Source: DATESZ01 sp035283845 (GTDB lineage: Bacteria; Desulfobacterota; Syntrophia; Syntrophales; JACQWR01). From it: a stretch of DNA of 26,320 nt. Of the stretch, positions 8,003-15,750 are shown piece after piece (within the stretch, counting starts at the first letter, position 1; each line of letters starts with the position of its first letter). The notes under the pieces are model-generated. The model made no database searches and was not told where the DNA came from. It saw nothing but the letters and a program-made list of their open reading frames with translations. The translations under genes and the position numbers were made by a program. The DNA lies in NCBI GenBank assembly GCA_035283845.1, contig DATESZ010000203.1:1-26320 (forward strand), read 5' to 3'.

Positions 8003-10105
8003 TTAAATATACTTCTGTAAAGTCTGATAAATTTTGGCATCGGGATCAACGAAGCTTGCCCCGATCTCTACTCCCTCCTCAGTGGCTAAAAAATGCTTGG
8101 AATGACATTTTATTTTGATCGGTTGTTCCTCGTTGGCAAGGGTGAAGATAACACTAAATTCGGTTGATTCTATATGTTCCTTGCTGCCCAATATGGTTCC
8201 TTTTGGAACAAACAATCGTATCCCCGAAAGAGATATGTCTATCGCAGTTCCCGTTTCATATTCGTCAGACTTTGAATTTGCCTCCCCAATTAAGGCAGAA
8301 AGGTTGAATTTTTCTCTCCCAAATCGGCGACGATCATACAACTTGGCATTTAACTCTTTTACTCTATGTGACAATCTCTGCATCAGCGTAAATGCAAAAG
8401 ATGGGTCTTCATGCACTCTTTTTAAAAATATTCTCTTATCTACAACAATCACCCGTACCTTACCAAGAGCGCGTACCGTGGCCGATCTTGTCTCTTCTTC
8501 GAAAATTGCCATTTCCCCAAAAACATCCCCTTTTGACAACACTGTCAATTGAATCTCGGTATTATTATAACCATCTTGCAACACCTTGACCTTACCTGAC
8601 TGTATAACGTACATGCAATTACCCTTTTCTCCCTGTCGAACTATAATCTCTCCATCATTGTAAATTTTTCCTAATGCGGTTCGTTCCATTGACAGCTCCT
8701 CCTCGGTATCTCCATTGTTATAAGGTTTTACCTCTACCTTCTTGTGGAACCCAAGCAGGGTATTCCAGATAAAGCTTACTATAAAACTGGGATGAAGACT
8801 TCGAAAAAAAACAGTGCGATAGGGTGCACTACCGGTAAACATATCCCAAAGTATCATGCTCATATGACGTTTGCTGTTTATTTTTCCTTGCTCAATCTTT
8901 GTCGTCCTCATTACCCCGCGAGTGAGGAAGTCGGCTTTTTTTACTAACTCCACAATAATATACAACAACCTCCCAAATTGATTGTCAATGCGGATGGCAT
9001 TGCACATTGGCCAAAAGCGCCCGTGAAAATCCTTAGCTGATACTCCACTAAACACAGCCGCCGCCGCTGCCGCCTTGGCCGTTCTATATGCTGATCCGAT
9101 TCCGTCTTTGTTCAATCGGCTCATTCCGCAATCACCGATAAAAACAAACCTGTTGCCATACGGTTGCTTCGCCTCTCCCAAGCTTGCCAGTGGAGAGCAT
9201 TGGCAGGATGCGGGGGTGACAGCGTCACCTTTATTGATTAGGTTTTTGACCGTTTGATGTTCTTTGAAGGAGTTAACAAAATTGGAGTCGATATTGTTGC
9301 CTATTAAGCAAAGCGTGGCGTAGTTGCCCTTGGGAACAAGCGCGCCAAACTCCATATTCGGCAGATCAAGGAGAAAAGCGTGCATCGAAGACCCTAGTTT
9401 CTTACCAACGAAATCTGCACCTAACTCCAGTTCGCAGTTGTAGGTTTTTCTTGCCTTTGGTCGCTGGTAGCCGAATCCAAGTTTTTCAAACAGCTCACCG
9501 ACCGGTGAATTTACGCCAAAGGCGCCAACGATAAGATCATAGTCTTGCTTCACCCCGGAAATATGGATCTGCGGTTTATCGTTGTTCCAACTGAGATCCG
9601 TTACTTTCTCCGATATAACCTGTGCGCCATGCAACTTCGCCAGTTCAAGGAGATAATTATCAAAGCTTTTCCAGTACACATTGTTGGCCCCCCGAGGTCC
9701 GCCGCCCCGATATACGGTGGCGATCCTCATCTCATTGAAGGGTGCATGCATGACAGCGGTATCTGAACTGGTGTGAAGCACGAAGGAATTTATGCCTCTC
9801 TGAACGACATCGGGCGGCAATTCTATTCCTTCAATCGATAATGCCTGAATCAATGATTCGGATATTACCCCCGCACACATGTTGCATCCCGCCGGGCCAA
9901 AAACTGAAAAATTTTTCCGTTCATAAATATCAACGTTAATTTCCAAGTCAATACGTTTTGCAAATTGTAATACAAAGTAACTAAAGAAAGAGCCTGCAGG
10001 TCCTCCGCCCAAGACTGCTATGCGGGATCCGTTTTCTAAAGAAAGTCCGGAATCACTGTTCGTGTCGTGCTGTGAATTTTTTACAGATTCATTTCTCGTG
10101 AACAT
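8003..10105 (-). CDS. FAD oxidoreductase - cNMP-binding - PilZ fusion protein
   Basis: 700 residues from the chosen start. Residues ~27-410 are a geranylgeranyl-reductase-like FAD oxidoreductase: dinucleotide motif VLGGGPAGSFF, a CNMC cysteine pair shortly after, and the second FAD motif FIGDCGMSRLNKDGIGSA. Residues ~473-589 form a CRP-type cyclic-nucleotide-binding domain with the phosphate-binding cassette FGEMAIFEEETRSATV, Glu and Arg both present. Residues ~590-700 form a PilZ domain with RRFGR (RxxxR) and DISLSG (DxSxxG), the c-di-GMP-binding pair. A longer frame opens at 10282, but the ATG at 10105 has GGGAGGTGG just upstream and avoids an 85-nt overlap with the preceding gene, so I prefer it. 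It lies 92 nt after the SDR gene on the same strand, probably co-transcribed. Domain calls are firm. The redox substrate is unknown; regulation by cNMP and c-di-GMP is inferred from motifs. Confidence 0.9.
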   Translation of the reverse strand: MFTRNESVKNSQHDTNSDSGLSLENGSRIAVLGGGPAGSFFSYFVLQFAKRIDLEINVDIYERKNFSVFGPAGCNMCAGVISESLIQALSIEGIELPPDVVQRGINSFVLHTSSDTAVMHAPFNEMRIATVYRGGGPRGANNVYWKSFDNYLLELAKLHGAQVISEKVTDLSWNNDKPQIHISGVKQDYDLIVGAFGVNSPVGELFEKLGFGYQRPKARKTYNCELELGADFVGKKLGSSMHAFLLDLPNMEFGALVPKGNYATLCLIGNNIDSNFVNSFKEHQTVKNLINKGDAVTPASCQCSPLASLGEAKQPYGNRFVFIGDCGMSRLNKDGIGSAYRTAKAAAAAAVFSGVSAKDFHGRFWPMCNAIRIDNQFGRLLYIIVELVKKADFLTRGVMRTTKIEQGKINSKRHMSMILWDMFTGSAPYRTVFFRSLHPSFIVSFIWNTLLGFHKKVEVKPYNNGDTEEELSMERTALGKIYNDGEIIVRQGEKGNCMYVIQSGKVKVLQDGYNNTEIQLTVLSKGDVFGEMAIFEEETRSATVRALGKVRVIVVDKRIFLKRVHEDPSFAFTLMQRLSHRVKELNAKLYDRRRFGREKFNLSALIGEANSKSDEYETGTAIDISLSGIRLFVPKGTILGSKEHIESTEFSVIFTLANEEQPIKIKCHSKHFLATEEGVEIGASFVDPDAKIYQTLQKYI

Positions 10106-10197
10106 TCCACCTCCCAGGGGATACTTATCATTATAACTAAAATTCTCACCGTGCATTTTCCAATAGTCTTTGTGTAGAACATAAAATGTTTCCGAGA

Positions 10198-11610
10198 TCA
10201 AGTCGTTTTTTCGAGATGTTTCTGGAAGGCACTCATCACGAATGAGTGTACCAAGGCCTGTGTTGAAATATAACAATACCACGGTATCCGTGGTGTATAA
10301 TCATGTATGGCTCCGATGGTGAAGCGGCCCTTGAGCACATCTCTGAACTCCAGCCTCGCCTTTCTTTCAATCATAGGCTTCAGCAAAACTCCGCCGGTAA
10401 CGAAATACATCCTGCGGTGCAACGAGCTATGCTCCGGTTTGAAAGTCAGCGCCAATAGCTTAAGCTTTGGAAAGCGGGTGAAAAAGCTGCATGACCCGTC
10501 ACTGTCTATGTCCACTGATATAAAGGGTTTCGCGAATTCAGTCAGCCACCGAAAAAATGTTTCTGCAAGCCATGCGGCGTTGCCGTTTTCCTTTAAAGTA
10601 AACCTCTGGACTGAGCGTACCCTGCTTTCAAATCTCAGGTCTGTATGATCCTTGCTACTCGGACTTATGCGCGGGTTTGGCAAAAACCGATTGGTGGCCT
10701 TGTCGATACAAGCTGCAAAGGCCGTGAAATATGACTCTGCATCTTTCATAATAAAGTGTTGAAGCGGGTTTTCACTAACAAGCATATTGAGGCGAAGGCT
10801 CTCGACAAACAGGTTTATCACGTTTTTACTTGTCCCCCAGCAGAGTAGCCGAATCCATAAGGCATAAAGCCGGGGGGTAAAAAAGTTTGTGGTAACGATA
10901 ATTCTCTTTTTGGAAAGCGATGAAGCGGTCATTTTCATCATTTCATCGAAGGGCATAATATCAGGCCCGCCTATATCGAACTGTTTTCCGAAGGTTTCAG
11001 GGTTTCCAATACAATAATTGATTGCTTTTGCAACATCCTTCACGGAGATTGGCTGTCTCGGCTTAAGTGCCCATCGGGGAACAAAAACAATGGGAAAACG
11101 GATCGTCATATTGCCAAGCAGTCTAATGAACGCCCCGCCCGGCCCGGCAACGATACCGGCACGCACAGACGTAACCGGAACATTGTAAGAGGAGAGCGTT
11201 CTTAGGACTTCGTTATCGCTTTCCAGTATTTTATAAGATATATTCTCTTCTGAAATCATGCCTCCAAAAAAGATAATCTGTTTTACGTTGTTTATATGTG
11301 CGGCTCGTGCGAAGTTGTCGGCCAGAAGCAAGTTTATATCATCTGAATGCGACTGGTCTAAACGTGCGGTGGGCATCCTTACATGAACCAGATAGACTAC
11401 GTATTCTGAGCCTGCGAGGGCATTTTCAACGTCATGTCTTGAAAATAAATCGCAAAAAAGCCATGAAATTGGCATGCTTGGACTTGCCATTTTAGAGCGA
11501 GCGCGGGACCTTGTCAGAACAACAACATCATAGCGCTTGACCAATTCTTGACAAACTGCCGTTCCGATAAAACCACTCGCACCGGCAACGACAAGTTTCG
11601 GCTTCTTCAC
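10198..11610 (-). CDS. SDR-type NAD(P)-binding protein with large C-terminal extension
   Basis: 470 residues starting at GTG. The N-terminus is an atypical/extended short-chain dehydrogenase Rossmann fold (VVAGASGFIGTAVCQEL, i.e. GxxGxxG), resembling NmrA/YbjT or the NDUFA9-like group; FFGGMISEE sits where the catalytic region would be, without a clear YxxxK, so it may bind NAD(P) without classical SDR catalysis. SVRAGIVAGPGG and FDIGGPDIMPFDEM match the substrate-side segments of this group. Residues ~300-470 are a further domain I do not recognise. A strong sigma70-type promoter lies upstream (TTGACA, 17 bp, TATACT). The Shine-Dalgarno is weak. It is the first gene of a pair with the FAD-cNMP-PilZ fusion, which suggests a shared redox or lipid-modifying pathway. 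Fold call firm, function unknown. Confidence 0.85.
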   Translation of the reverse strand: MKKPKLVVAGASGFIGTAVCQELVKRYDVVVLTRSRARSKMASPSMPISWLFCDLFSRHDVENALAGSEYVVYLVHVRMPTARLDQSHSDDINLLLADNFARAAHINNVKQIIFFGGMISEENISYKILESDNEVLRTLSSYNVPVTSVRAGIVAGPGGAFIRLLGNMTIRFPIVFVPRWALKPRQPISVKDVAKAINYCIGNPETFGKQFDIGGPDIMPFDEMMKMTASSLSKKRIIVTTNFFTPRLYALWIRLLCWGTSKNVINLFVESLRLNMLVSENPLQHFIMKDAESYFTAFAACIDKATNRFLPNPRISPSSKDHTDLRFESRVRSVQRFTLKENGNAAWLAETFFRWLTEFAKPFISVDIDSDGSCSFFTRFPKLKLLALTFKPEHSSLHRRMYFVTGGVLLKPMIERKARLEFRDVLKGRFTIGAIHDYTPRIPWYCYISTQALVHSFVMSAFQKHLEKTT

Positions 11611-11657
11611 TGCCTATTCATCCAAAATTTAATATGAATTTCCTTTTTTGTGGCCGG

Positions 11658-11686
11658 AGTATAAGAAATACGGCATTCTATGTCAA
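11658..11686 (-). promoter_or_regulatory. Sigma70-type promoter for the SDR/FAD operon
   Basis: On the minus strand, TTGACA (11681-11686, perfect -35) is separated by 17 bp from TATACT (11658-11663, 5 of 6 matches to -10). Predicted transcription begins about 40 nt before the GTG at 11610. Its -35 box lies within one arm of an inverted repeat, so a protein bound there would probably block it. Confidence 0.72.
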
Positions 11687-11708
11687 TTAAATAATGCTTT
11701 AATTGACA
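11681..11708. promoter_or_regulatory. Perfect 11-bp inverted repeat, probable operator
   Basis: TGTCAATTAAA (11681-11691) and its exact reverse complement TTTAATTGACA (11698-11708) are separated by 6 bp, midway between the divergent SDR and LsrF-like genes. Each arm ends in TTGACA reading outward, so the palindrome places a consensus -35 hexamer on each strand. The minus-strand one pairs with a good -10; the plus-strand one has only TAGTAA at 17 bp, a poor match. A dimeric regulator bound here could control both directions. It could also form an RNA hairpin, but no U-tract follows, so a terminator is less likely. Confidence 0.65.
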
Positions 11709-11823
11709 AGTCATCCATCTTATAGTAGTAAAAAATATAGCTTACTATTCTAAAATATTTGAGTGTTAATCCCTAGTTTTATAGATTTCGGAGGGAGAAA
11801 TATTTCATCGGGGAGGTAAGAAC

Positions 11824-12612
11824 ATGGATTGGGGGATTAATAACCGCTTATCGCAACTTATCCAGAAGGACGGGCACTGCTTTTTCTTACCTATTGATCA
11901 CGGCTATTTCCAGGGGCCGACCTCCTGTCTGGAAAAGCCGGGCGAGACAATAAAACCTCTTTTGCCCTATTGTGATGCGCTTTTTGTTACGAGAGGCGTA
12001 TTACGTTCCTGCGTCGATCCAATGGGAAGCAAACCCATTATCCTCCGTGTTTCCGGCGGCGCCAGTATTATAGGCAGGGATCTTGCCGATGAGCGCATTA
12101 CCACTTCCATGGAGGAAATACTCCGTCTGAATGCCGCCGCGGTGGGCATGTCGATATTTGTCGGCAGCGAGTACGAGCGGGAATCGCTTACCAGTCTGGC
12201 GAGCCTTGTCAATCAGTGTGAAAACTACGGCATCCCGGTCATGGCGGTAACTGCGGTAGGTAAGGAACTGGAAAAGAGGGATGCCCGCTATTTAGCTTTG
12301 AGTTGCCGCATTGCTGCCGAGCTTGGCGCACGGGTTGTCAAAACCTACTGGTGTGAAAACTTTGAAAAGGTGGTGAGCGGGTGCCCTGTACCGGTGGTCA
12401 TGGCCGGCGGGCCAAAATGTGAAACGGAACGAGAGGTACTGGAGTTTGTGTATGACGGAATGCAGCGGGGGGCCATCGGTCTAAACCTGGGCAGGAACGT
12501 CTGGCAGAATCCCCATCCTGTGGCGATAATCAGGGCTTTGCGGGCTATTATTCACGAAAATTACGCGGTAGATGATGCCTTTGACCTCTTTAACAGCCTT
12601 AAGGAAGGGTGA
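11824..12612 (+). CDS. LsrF-like class I aldolase/thiolase (DeoC/DhnA family)
   Basis: 262-residue TIM-barrel enzyme strikingly like E. coli LsrF (3-hydroxy-5-phosphonooxypentane-2,4-dione thiolase, last step of AI-2 breakdown). Shared segments as I recall LsrF: DWGINNRLS, IDHGYFQGPT, TRGVLRS, FVGSEYE, AVTAVGK, VVKTYW, GCPVPVVMAGG. Lys173 in VVKTYW is the presumed Schiff-base lysine. It lacks the ~30-residue N-terminal leader of LsrF and starts near its LDWG motif; the ATG at 11824 has GGGGAGG 8 nt upstream, supporting a complete gene. No other lsr genes (lsrK, lsrR, transporter, lsrG) are in the window, so an AI-2 role is not supported by context. The nearest plus-strand gene, 570 nt on, is a zinc alcohol dehydrogenase, which could act in the same sugar-phosphate-like pathway. 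Superfamily firm; substrate uncertain. Confidence 0.85.
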   Translation: MDWGINNRLSQLIQKDGHCFFLPIDHGYFQGPTSCLEKPGETIKPLLPYCDALFVTRGVLRSCVDPMGSKPIILRVSGGASIIGRDLADERITTSMEEILRLNAAAVGMSIFVGSEYERESLTSLASLVNQCENYGIPVMAVTAVGKELEKRDARYLALSCRIAAELGARVVKTYWCENFEKVVSGCPVPVVMAGGPKCETEREVLEFVYDGMQRGAIGLNLGRNVWQNPHPVAIIRALRAIIHENYAVDDAFDLFNSLKEG

Positions 12613-12638
12613 GAGCTTTATTGAAAAACCGTCAATAA

Positions 12639-12719
12639 TGTCATTTCGACCGAAGGGAGAAATCTTGAAATAACTGGAATCGTATAGATTTCTCGTCGCG
12701 AATGCTCCTCGAAATGACA
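12639..12719. repeat. Dispersed-type inverted repeat (hairpin, ~81 bp)
   Basis: Outer arms TGTCATTTCGA (12639-12649) and TCGAAATGACA (12709-12719) are perfect reverse complements; inner arms GAGAAATCT (12657-12665) and AGATTTCTC (12686-12694) also match perfectly. This form (TGTCATTTCGA...GAAATCT...AGATTTC...TCGAAATGACA) resembles dispersed hairpin repeats seen in many bacterial genomes. It sits between the convergent LsrF-like and ribbon-helix-helix genes, where it may also end transcription in both directions. Only one copy is in the window, so dispersal is from general recall. Confidence 0.75.
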
Positions 12720-12770
12720 AAATTCAAAGCTCTCTCTTCAAGAAATTGATCGGTTTCGAAGATCTTGAAT

Positions 12771-13013
12771 TTACTCAACGAAGCACCCCTTTCTCAACTC
12801 AGCCTGCCTATGCCCCTTCTTAAGGTTTTTTATCGGTTCCTGATTTGCCAGTATCTCTTCCGTCTCGAAAGTATCGGTGAAAATCACTTCCGTAAGCTTC
12901 TGTAAAGCCAGGGTTTCGACGAGATTGGCCATGCTGCGGTTTTCTTCCCGCGCCATCTGTGAAAATTTTTGATAAACGTCGTCACTCAAACGCAATGTTA
13001 AACTTCTGGGCAT
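12771..13013 (-). CDS. CopG/ribbon-helix-helix small protein
   Basis: 80 residues from ATG at 13013. The opening PRSLTLRLSDDVYQKFSQMA followed by an E-N-R-S-M-A-N-L-V helix is the beta-strand/helix/helix pattern of ribbon-helix-helix DNA-binding proteins, many of which are antitoxins. The start is fixed by AAGGAGGTG about 7 nt upstream; an in-frame GTG 9 nt earlier overlaps that site and is unlikely. A good promoter lies just upstream. No toxin gene follows: downstream is only the hairpin repeat and the converging LsrF-like gene. It may therefore be an orphan antitoxin or a stand-alone regulator, perhaps of the divergent dehydrogenase gene. Fold call good; partner and targets unknown. Confidence 0.8.
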   Translation of the reverse strand: MPRSLTLRLSDDVYQKFSQMAREENRSMANLVETLALQKLTEVIFTDTFETEEILANQEPIKNLKKGHRQAELRKGCFVE

Positions 13014-13071
13014 GGTAAACACCTCCTTCCTCTATCTCCCTCAAAACATTTTCAGCATTCTGAGTGGTTTG

Positions 13072-13100
13072 ATCATCCAATATTGTGAGGTTTTTGTCAA
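13072..13100 (-). promoter_or_regulatory. Sigma70-type promoter for the ribbon-helix-helix gene
   Basis: On the minus strand TTGACA (13095-13100) is followed after 17 bp by GATGAT (13072-13077, 4 of 6 to TATAAT). Transcription would begin about 50 nt before the ATG at 13013. Confidence 0.55.
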
Positions 13101-13126
13101 TCGTTCTCCAAGGCGTGCCCAAGGGA

Positions 13127-13155
13127 TTGCAGTAACAGTTTAAATCGGTTATAGA
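13127..13155 (+). promoter_or_regulatory. Possible promoter for the zinc alcohol dehydrogenase
   Basis: TTGCAG (13127-13132), 17 bp, TATAGA (13150-13155). Transcription from about 13162 would leave almost no leader for the ATG at 13169 but a normal one for the ATG at 13184, which supports the later start. The -35 match is weak. Confidence 0.4.
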
Positions 13156-13183
13156 TGATCCATTCATTATGGAGAAGTATGCG

Positions 13184-14218
13184 ATGCGGGTTGCAATGTA
13201 TTACAACAACCGGGACGTGCGTATGGAAGAGATGCCTCTGCCCAAAATAGGGCCGGGCGAGATCCTGGTCAAGGTGCTGGCCAGCGGTATTTGCGGCAGC
13301 GACGTCCTGGAGTGGTATCGCCTGCAGAAGGCGCCGCTGGTGCTGGGACATGAGATTGCCGGAACTATTGCTGCGGTAGGGGATGGAGTCGATCGCTATA
13401 AAAAAGACGATCCTGTTTTTGTCTCCCACCACGTCCCCTGCAATACCTGTCACTACTGCCTGAACGATCATCACACCGCCTGCGAGACGCTGCATACAAC
13501 CAATTACGAGCCCGGCGGTTTCGCCGAATTCATCAGGGTTCCCCGGATAAATGTGGACAGGGGCGTATTCGTCCTGCCGGACGGCGTTTCCTTCGAGGAA
13601 GGAGTCTTCATAGAACCATTAGCCTGCGTTGTGCGGGGACAGCGGCTTGCGGAGCTGCAACCAGGGCAGACCATGCTTATTCTGGGGGCAGGGATTTCTG
13701 GGCTGCTGCATCTATTACTTGCCCGCGCCACCGGGGCAGGGCGAATCGTTGTAACGGACATTAACGAATATCGTCTGAAAATGGCGAAAAAATTCGGCGC
13801 TGATCTTACGCTTCACGCGGGCGAAGATATTCCCGCCCGGCTTCGTCTCATTAATGAAGGAAGGCTGGCCGACATTGTTGTCGTCTGTACGGGGGCCCCT
13901 TCGGCATTCATGCAGGCCATGCATGCGGTGGATCGCGGCGGTACGGTTCTATGTTTCGCCACCACGGAACCGGGTGTAACCCTTTCCGTACCCTTAAATG
14001 AATTCTGGAGAAATGAAATAAAGTTGATGCCATCATACGGCAACGCCCCACGGGATGCCCTGATAGCGATAGAACTGATCAGGAGCCGACGGGTGGCCGT
14101 ACGAGAGCTGATAACCCACCGTCTGCCCCTGGAGGAGACGGGAAGGGGCTTTACCCTCGTTGCGGAAAGCGGCGCGTCTATGAAAATTATCGTCGAACCG
14201 CAGAGAATACTTTCATGA
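13184..14218 (+). CDS. Zinc-dependent alcohol/polyol dehydrogenase (MDR superfamily)
   Basis: 344 residues from ATG 13184, a typical medium-chain dehydrogenase length. Catalytic zinc ligands are visible as C38 in GICGSD and H56-E57 in GHEIAG; structural zinc ligands as C86, C89, C92 and C100 in CNTCHYCLNDHHTAC. The NAD(P) Rossmann motif is LILGAGISG (about residue 165). The pattern is closest to the sorbitol/threonine/butanediol dehydrogenase branch. I chose the second ATG because GGAGAAG (13171-13177) lies at the right distance; an ATG 15 nt earlier has no ribosome site and would sit almost at the predicted transcript start. The upstream gene on the same strand is the LsrF-like aldolase, so both may act on a small polyol or ketose phosphate, but this is inference. 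Substrate not determined. Confidence 0.9.
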   Translation: MRVAMYYNNRDVRMEEMPLPKIGPGEILVKVLASGICGSDVLEWYRLQKAPLVLGHEIAGTIAAVGDGVDRYKKDDPVFVSHHVPCNTCHYCLNDHHTACETLHTTNYEPGGFAEFIRVPRINVDRGVFVLPDGVSFEEGVFIEPLACVVRGQRLAELQPGQTMLILGAGISGLLHLLLARATGAGRIVVTDINEYRLKMAKKFGADLTLHAGEDIPARLRLINEGRLADIVVVCTGAPSAFMQAMHAVDRGGTVLCFATTEPGVTLSVPLNEFWRNEIKLMPSYGNAPRDALIAIELIRSRRVAVRELITHRLPLEETGRGFTLVAESGASMKIIVEPQRILS

Positions 14219-14277
14219 GCGGCATCGTAAAAAGTTCCTCTGCTTAACGTTAAGGGATCAGCCCGATTTGGAGCGCG

Positions 14278-14683
14278 TCAATAACTTCGGGGCTTTCGTA
14301 AAAAAACCCTTTCTTTCTGCCACGTCGGCCAACCATTCATTTCTTCCATGAACTCTTGTTTCAATGCATTCGGCTCCAGAATCTTCACGTTAGGTAACCA
14401 TGCCTTCAGAATATTCCGTATTTCTTCATAATTACCTACTAAAAACGAGACGATCAATGACCCGTCGGGCTTTTCGTCTGAAGCAGGCCTTTGTTGCTTT
14501 AAAATTGTTGATCTCGTCCAAGGTATATCGTTTTATCGCTCTGTAGCCAGTGTCCGTTACCAAGTATAAAAAAAATAATTTAAATAAATCGCTCTGCAAT
14601 ATGGAACGATCGAGGTGTATAGTCGTTCTCAACACAGCACACATCAGATCTGGATATCTCATATGCGAATAAAAGGAGGTCAA
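14278..14683 (-). pseudogene. Remnant of a WYL-domain transcription regulator
   Basis: This 466-bp stretch between genes has no intact ORF of its own but holds pieces of a WYL-family regulator on the minus strand. The 5' piece reads YLVTDTGYRAIKRYTLDEIN, like the end of the WYL ligand-binding domain. Near 14510 the homology changes frame and continues as DEKPDGSLIVSFLVGNYEEI, then LKAWLPNVKILEPNALKQEF, which is the C-terminal extension of WYL proteins, ending at a stop at 14278. The N-terminal HTH is absent and the link between pieces is shorter than normal. This implies at least one frameshift plus internal and N-terminal loss. A 12-bp palindrome CTTAACGTTAAG lies just beyond its end at 14243-14254. 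The identification rests on remembered family patterns and is moderately sure. Confidence 0.55.
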
Positions 14684-14684
14684 A

Positions 14685-15704
14685 ATGCTCTATGAATTGA
14701 ATGATACTATGCCTGGAAAAAGGAAAATATCCCCTTTACCGTTAGTCGATTTCAGCAAGTTGAACTTAGATCATCTGCTAGGGTTACTCTTTGAGAATGT
14801 TGCCTTACTGCCGATTTTTCGAGGAAACCAGCCAAATGGGGAAGCCGATTTCTATGCTTTGAACAGGTTTGGCGATCTGGTCATATTTGAATTAACGAGA
14901 AGCATCGAAAGTGTAGAAGGTTATGGTAGAGTTCTTGCTCATAGCCACCAAGCCGGTCAGTGGACTTTTGATCATCACCAGGAGAAATACAATGTTTATT
15001 GTGAGGCCAACGATAATACTTCCCGACCTCTGGAGAAGATTCACCAAGAAACATTTCAATTAGAAACCCCTCTCTTGCCTTTACAATTCAATTCAAAACA
15101 ACATTTATTTATATTTGCCAATGCAGAAGACGACAATCTACTGGAGGTAATCAAAAACATCTATCATTTACAAGGTAAGGATCAAACGGCTGCGCTTATC
15201 CCATACCGAATCTATGATATTCATGGCAAATTATATTATGATTTTTTCACTGTACAATATGGCAGGCAGGGAGACGGAGGAAGAGACTCATTAAAAGATG
15301 TTTTGTTTGATATTAATTATGGCAGCTATGAGACCGGCACTTGGGATGGTAAGGAGGAATCTCGTTTTTATACTTATGGGGGGACACAATATTTGATTGA
15401 TTATTTTCAACATAGAGACGTTGTTTTTTTCTTTGAAGAAGATAGGGGAATCTTTGCTGCGGCTCAAGTGATTAGTTTTTCGAGAAGGGATGGTGAAGAC
15501 GGAAAATTCCGGGGGATAGAAATCCTGACACCGATTCCCAAGTGCAAATCTGATATCAAATCTTATTTGTCATTTGATCGAATAATGCAAATTACCGGCA
15601 AATCATTCTTCTGGTCAAGAGGCATTAAAGGACCTGATCTTACAAGAGATGAAACCGATAAGCTGTTAAAAGAGCTTCATCAGATTAAACCGTATTGGAC
15701 TTGA
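14685..15704 (+). CDS. Hypothetical protein, possible PD-(D/E)XK nuclease-like fold
   Basis: 339 residues; ATG 14685 with AAAAGGAGGT 4-5 nt upstream. I do not recognise a named family. Residues ~54-72 read EADFYALNRFGDLVIFELTR, which has the shape of the restriction-endonuclease-like core in NucS/DUF91 proteins (Asp, hydrophobic strand, Glu-x-Lys), followed by a helix like the one predicted there (VEGYGRVLAHSHQAG). D55 and E69 fit, and E37 could be the helix-1 acid, but Thr71 stands where the catalytic lysine is expected, so activity is doubtful. The C-terminal half (~220-339) contains aromatic-rich strands and no motif I can name. It lies upstream of a toxin-antitoxin pair in an accessory region and has low GC compared with its neighbours, consistent with transfer. 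Coding status good; function is a guess. Confidence 0.7.
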   Translation: MLYELNDTMPGKRKISPLPLVDFSKLNLDHLLGLLFENVALLPIFRGNQPNGEADFYALNRFGDLVIFELTRSIESVEGYGRVLAHSHQAGQWTFDHHQEKYNVYCEANDNTSRPLEKIHQETFQLETPLLPLQFNSKQHLFIFANAEDDNLLEVIKNIYHLQGKDQTAALIPYRIYDIHGKLYYDFFTVQYGRQGDGGRDSLKDVLFDINYGSYETGTWDGKEESRFYTYGGTQYLIDYFQHRDVVFFFEEDRGIFAAAQVISFSRRDGEDGKFRGIEILTPIPKCKSDIKSYLSFDRIMQITGKSFFWSRGIKGPDLTRDETDKLLKELHQIKPYWT

Positions 15705-15750
15705 CATTACACGGGGAGAAACAATTTTTGCTGTTGATGATGAAACTGCT

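Noticed and set aside
12982..13167. 61-residue minus-strand frame overlapping the ribbon-helix-helix start, considered as a toxin partner.
   Set aside because: It overlaps the promoter and 5' end of the RHH gene, has no ribosome site or family resemblance, and contains the RHH promoter sequence; best read as chance.
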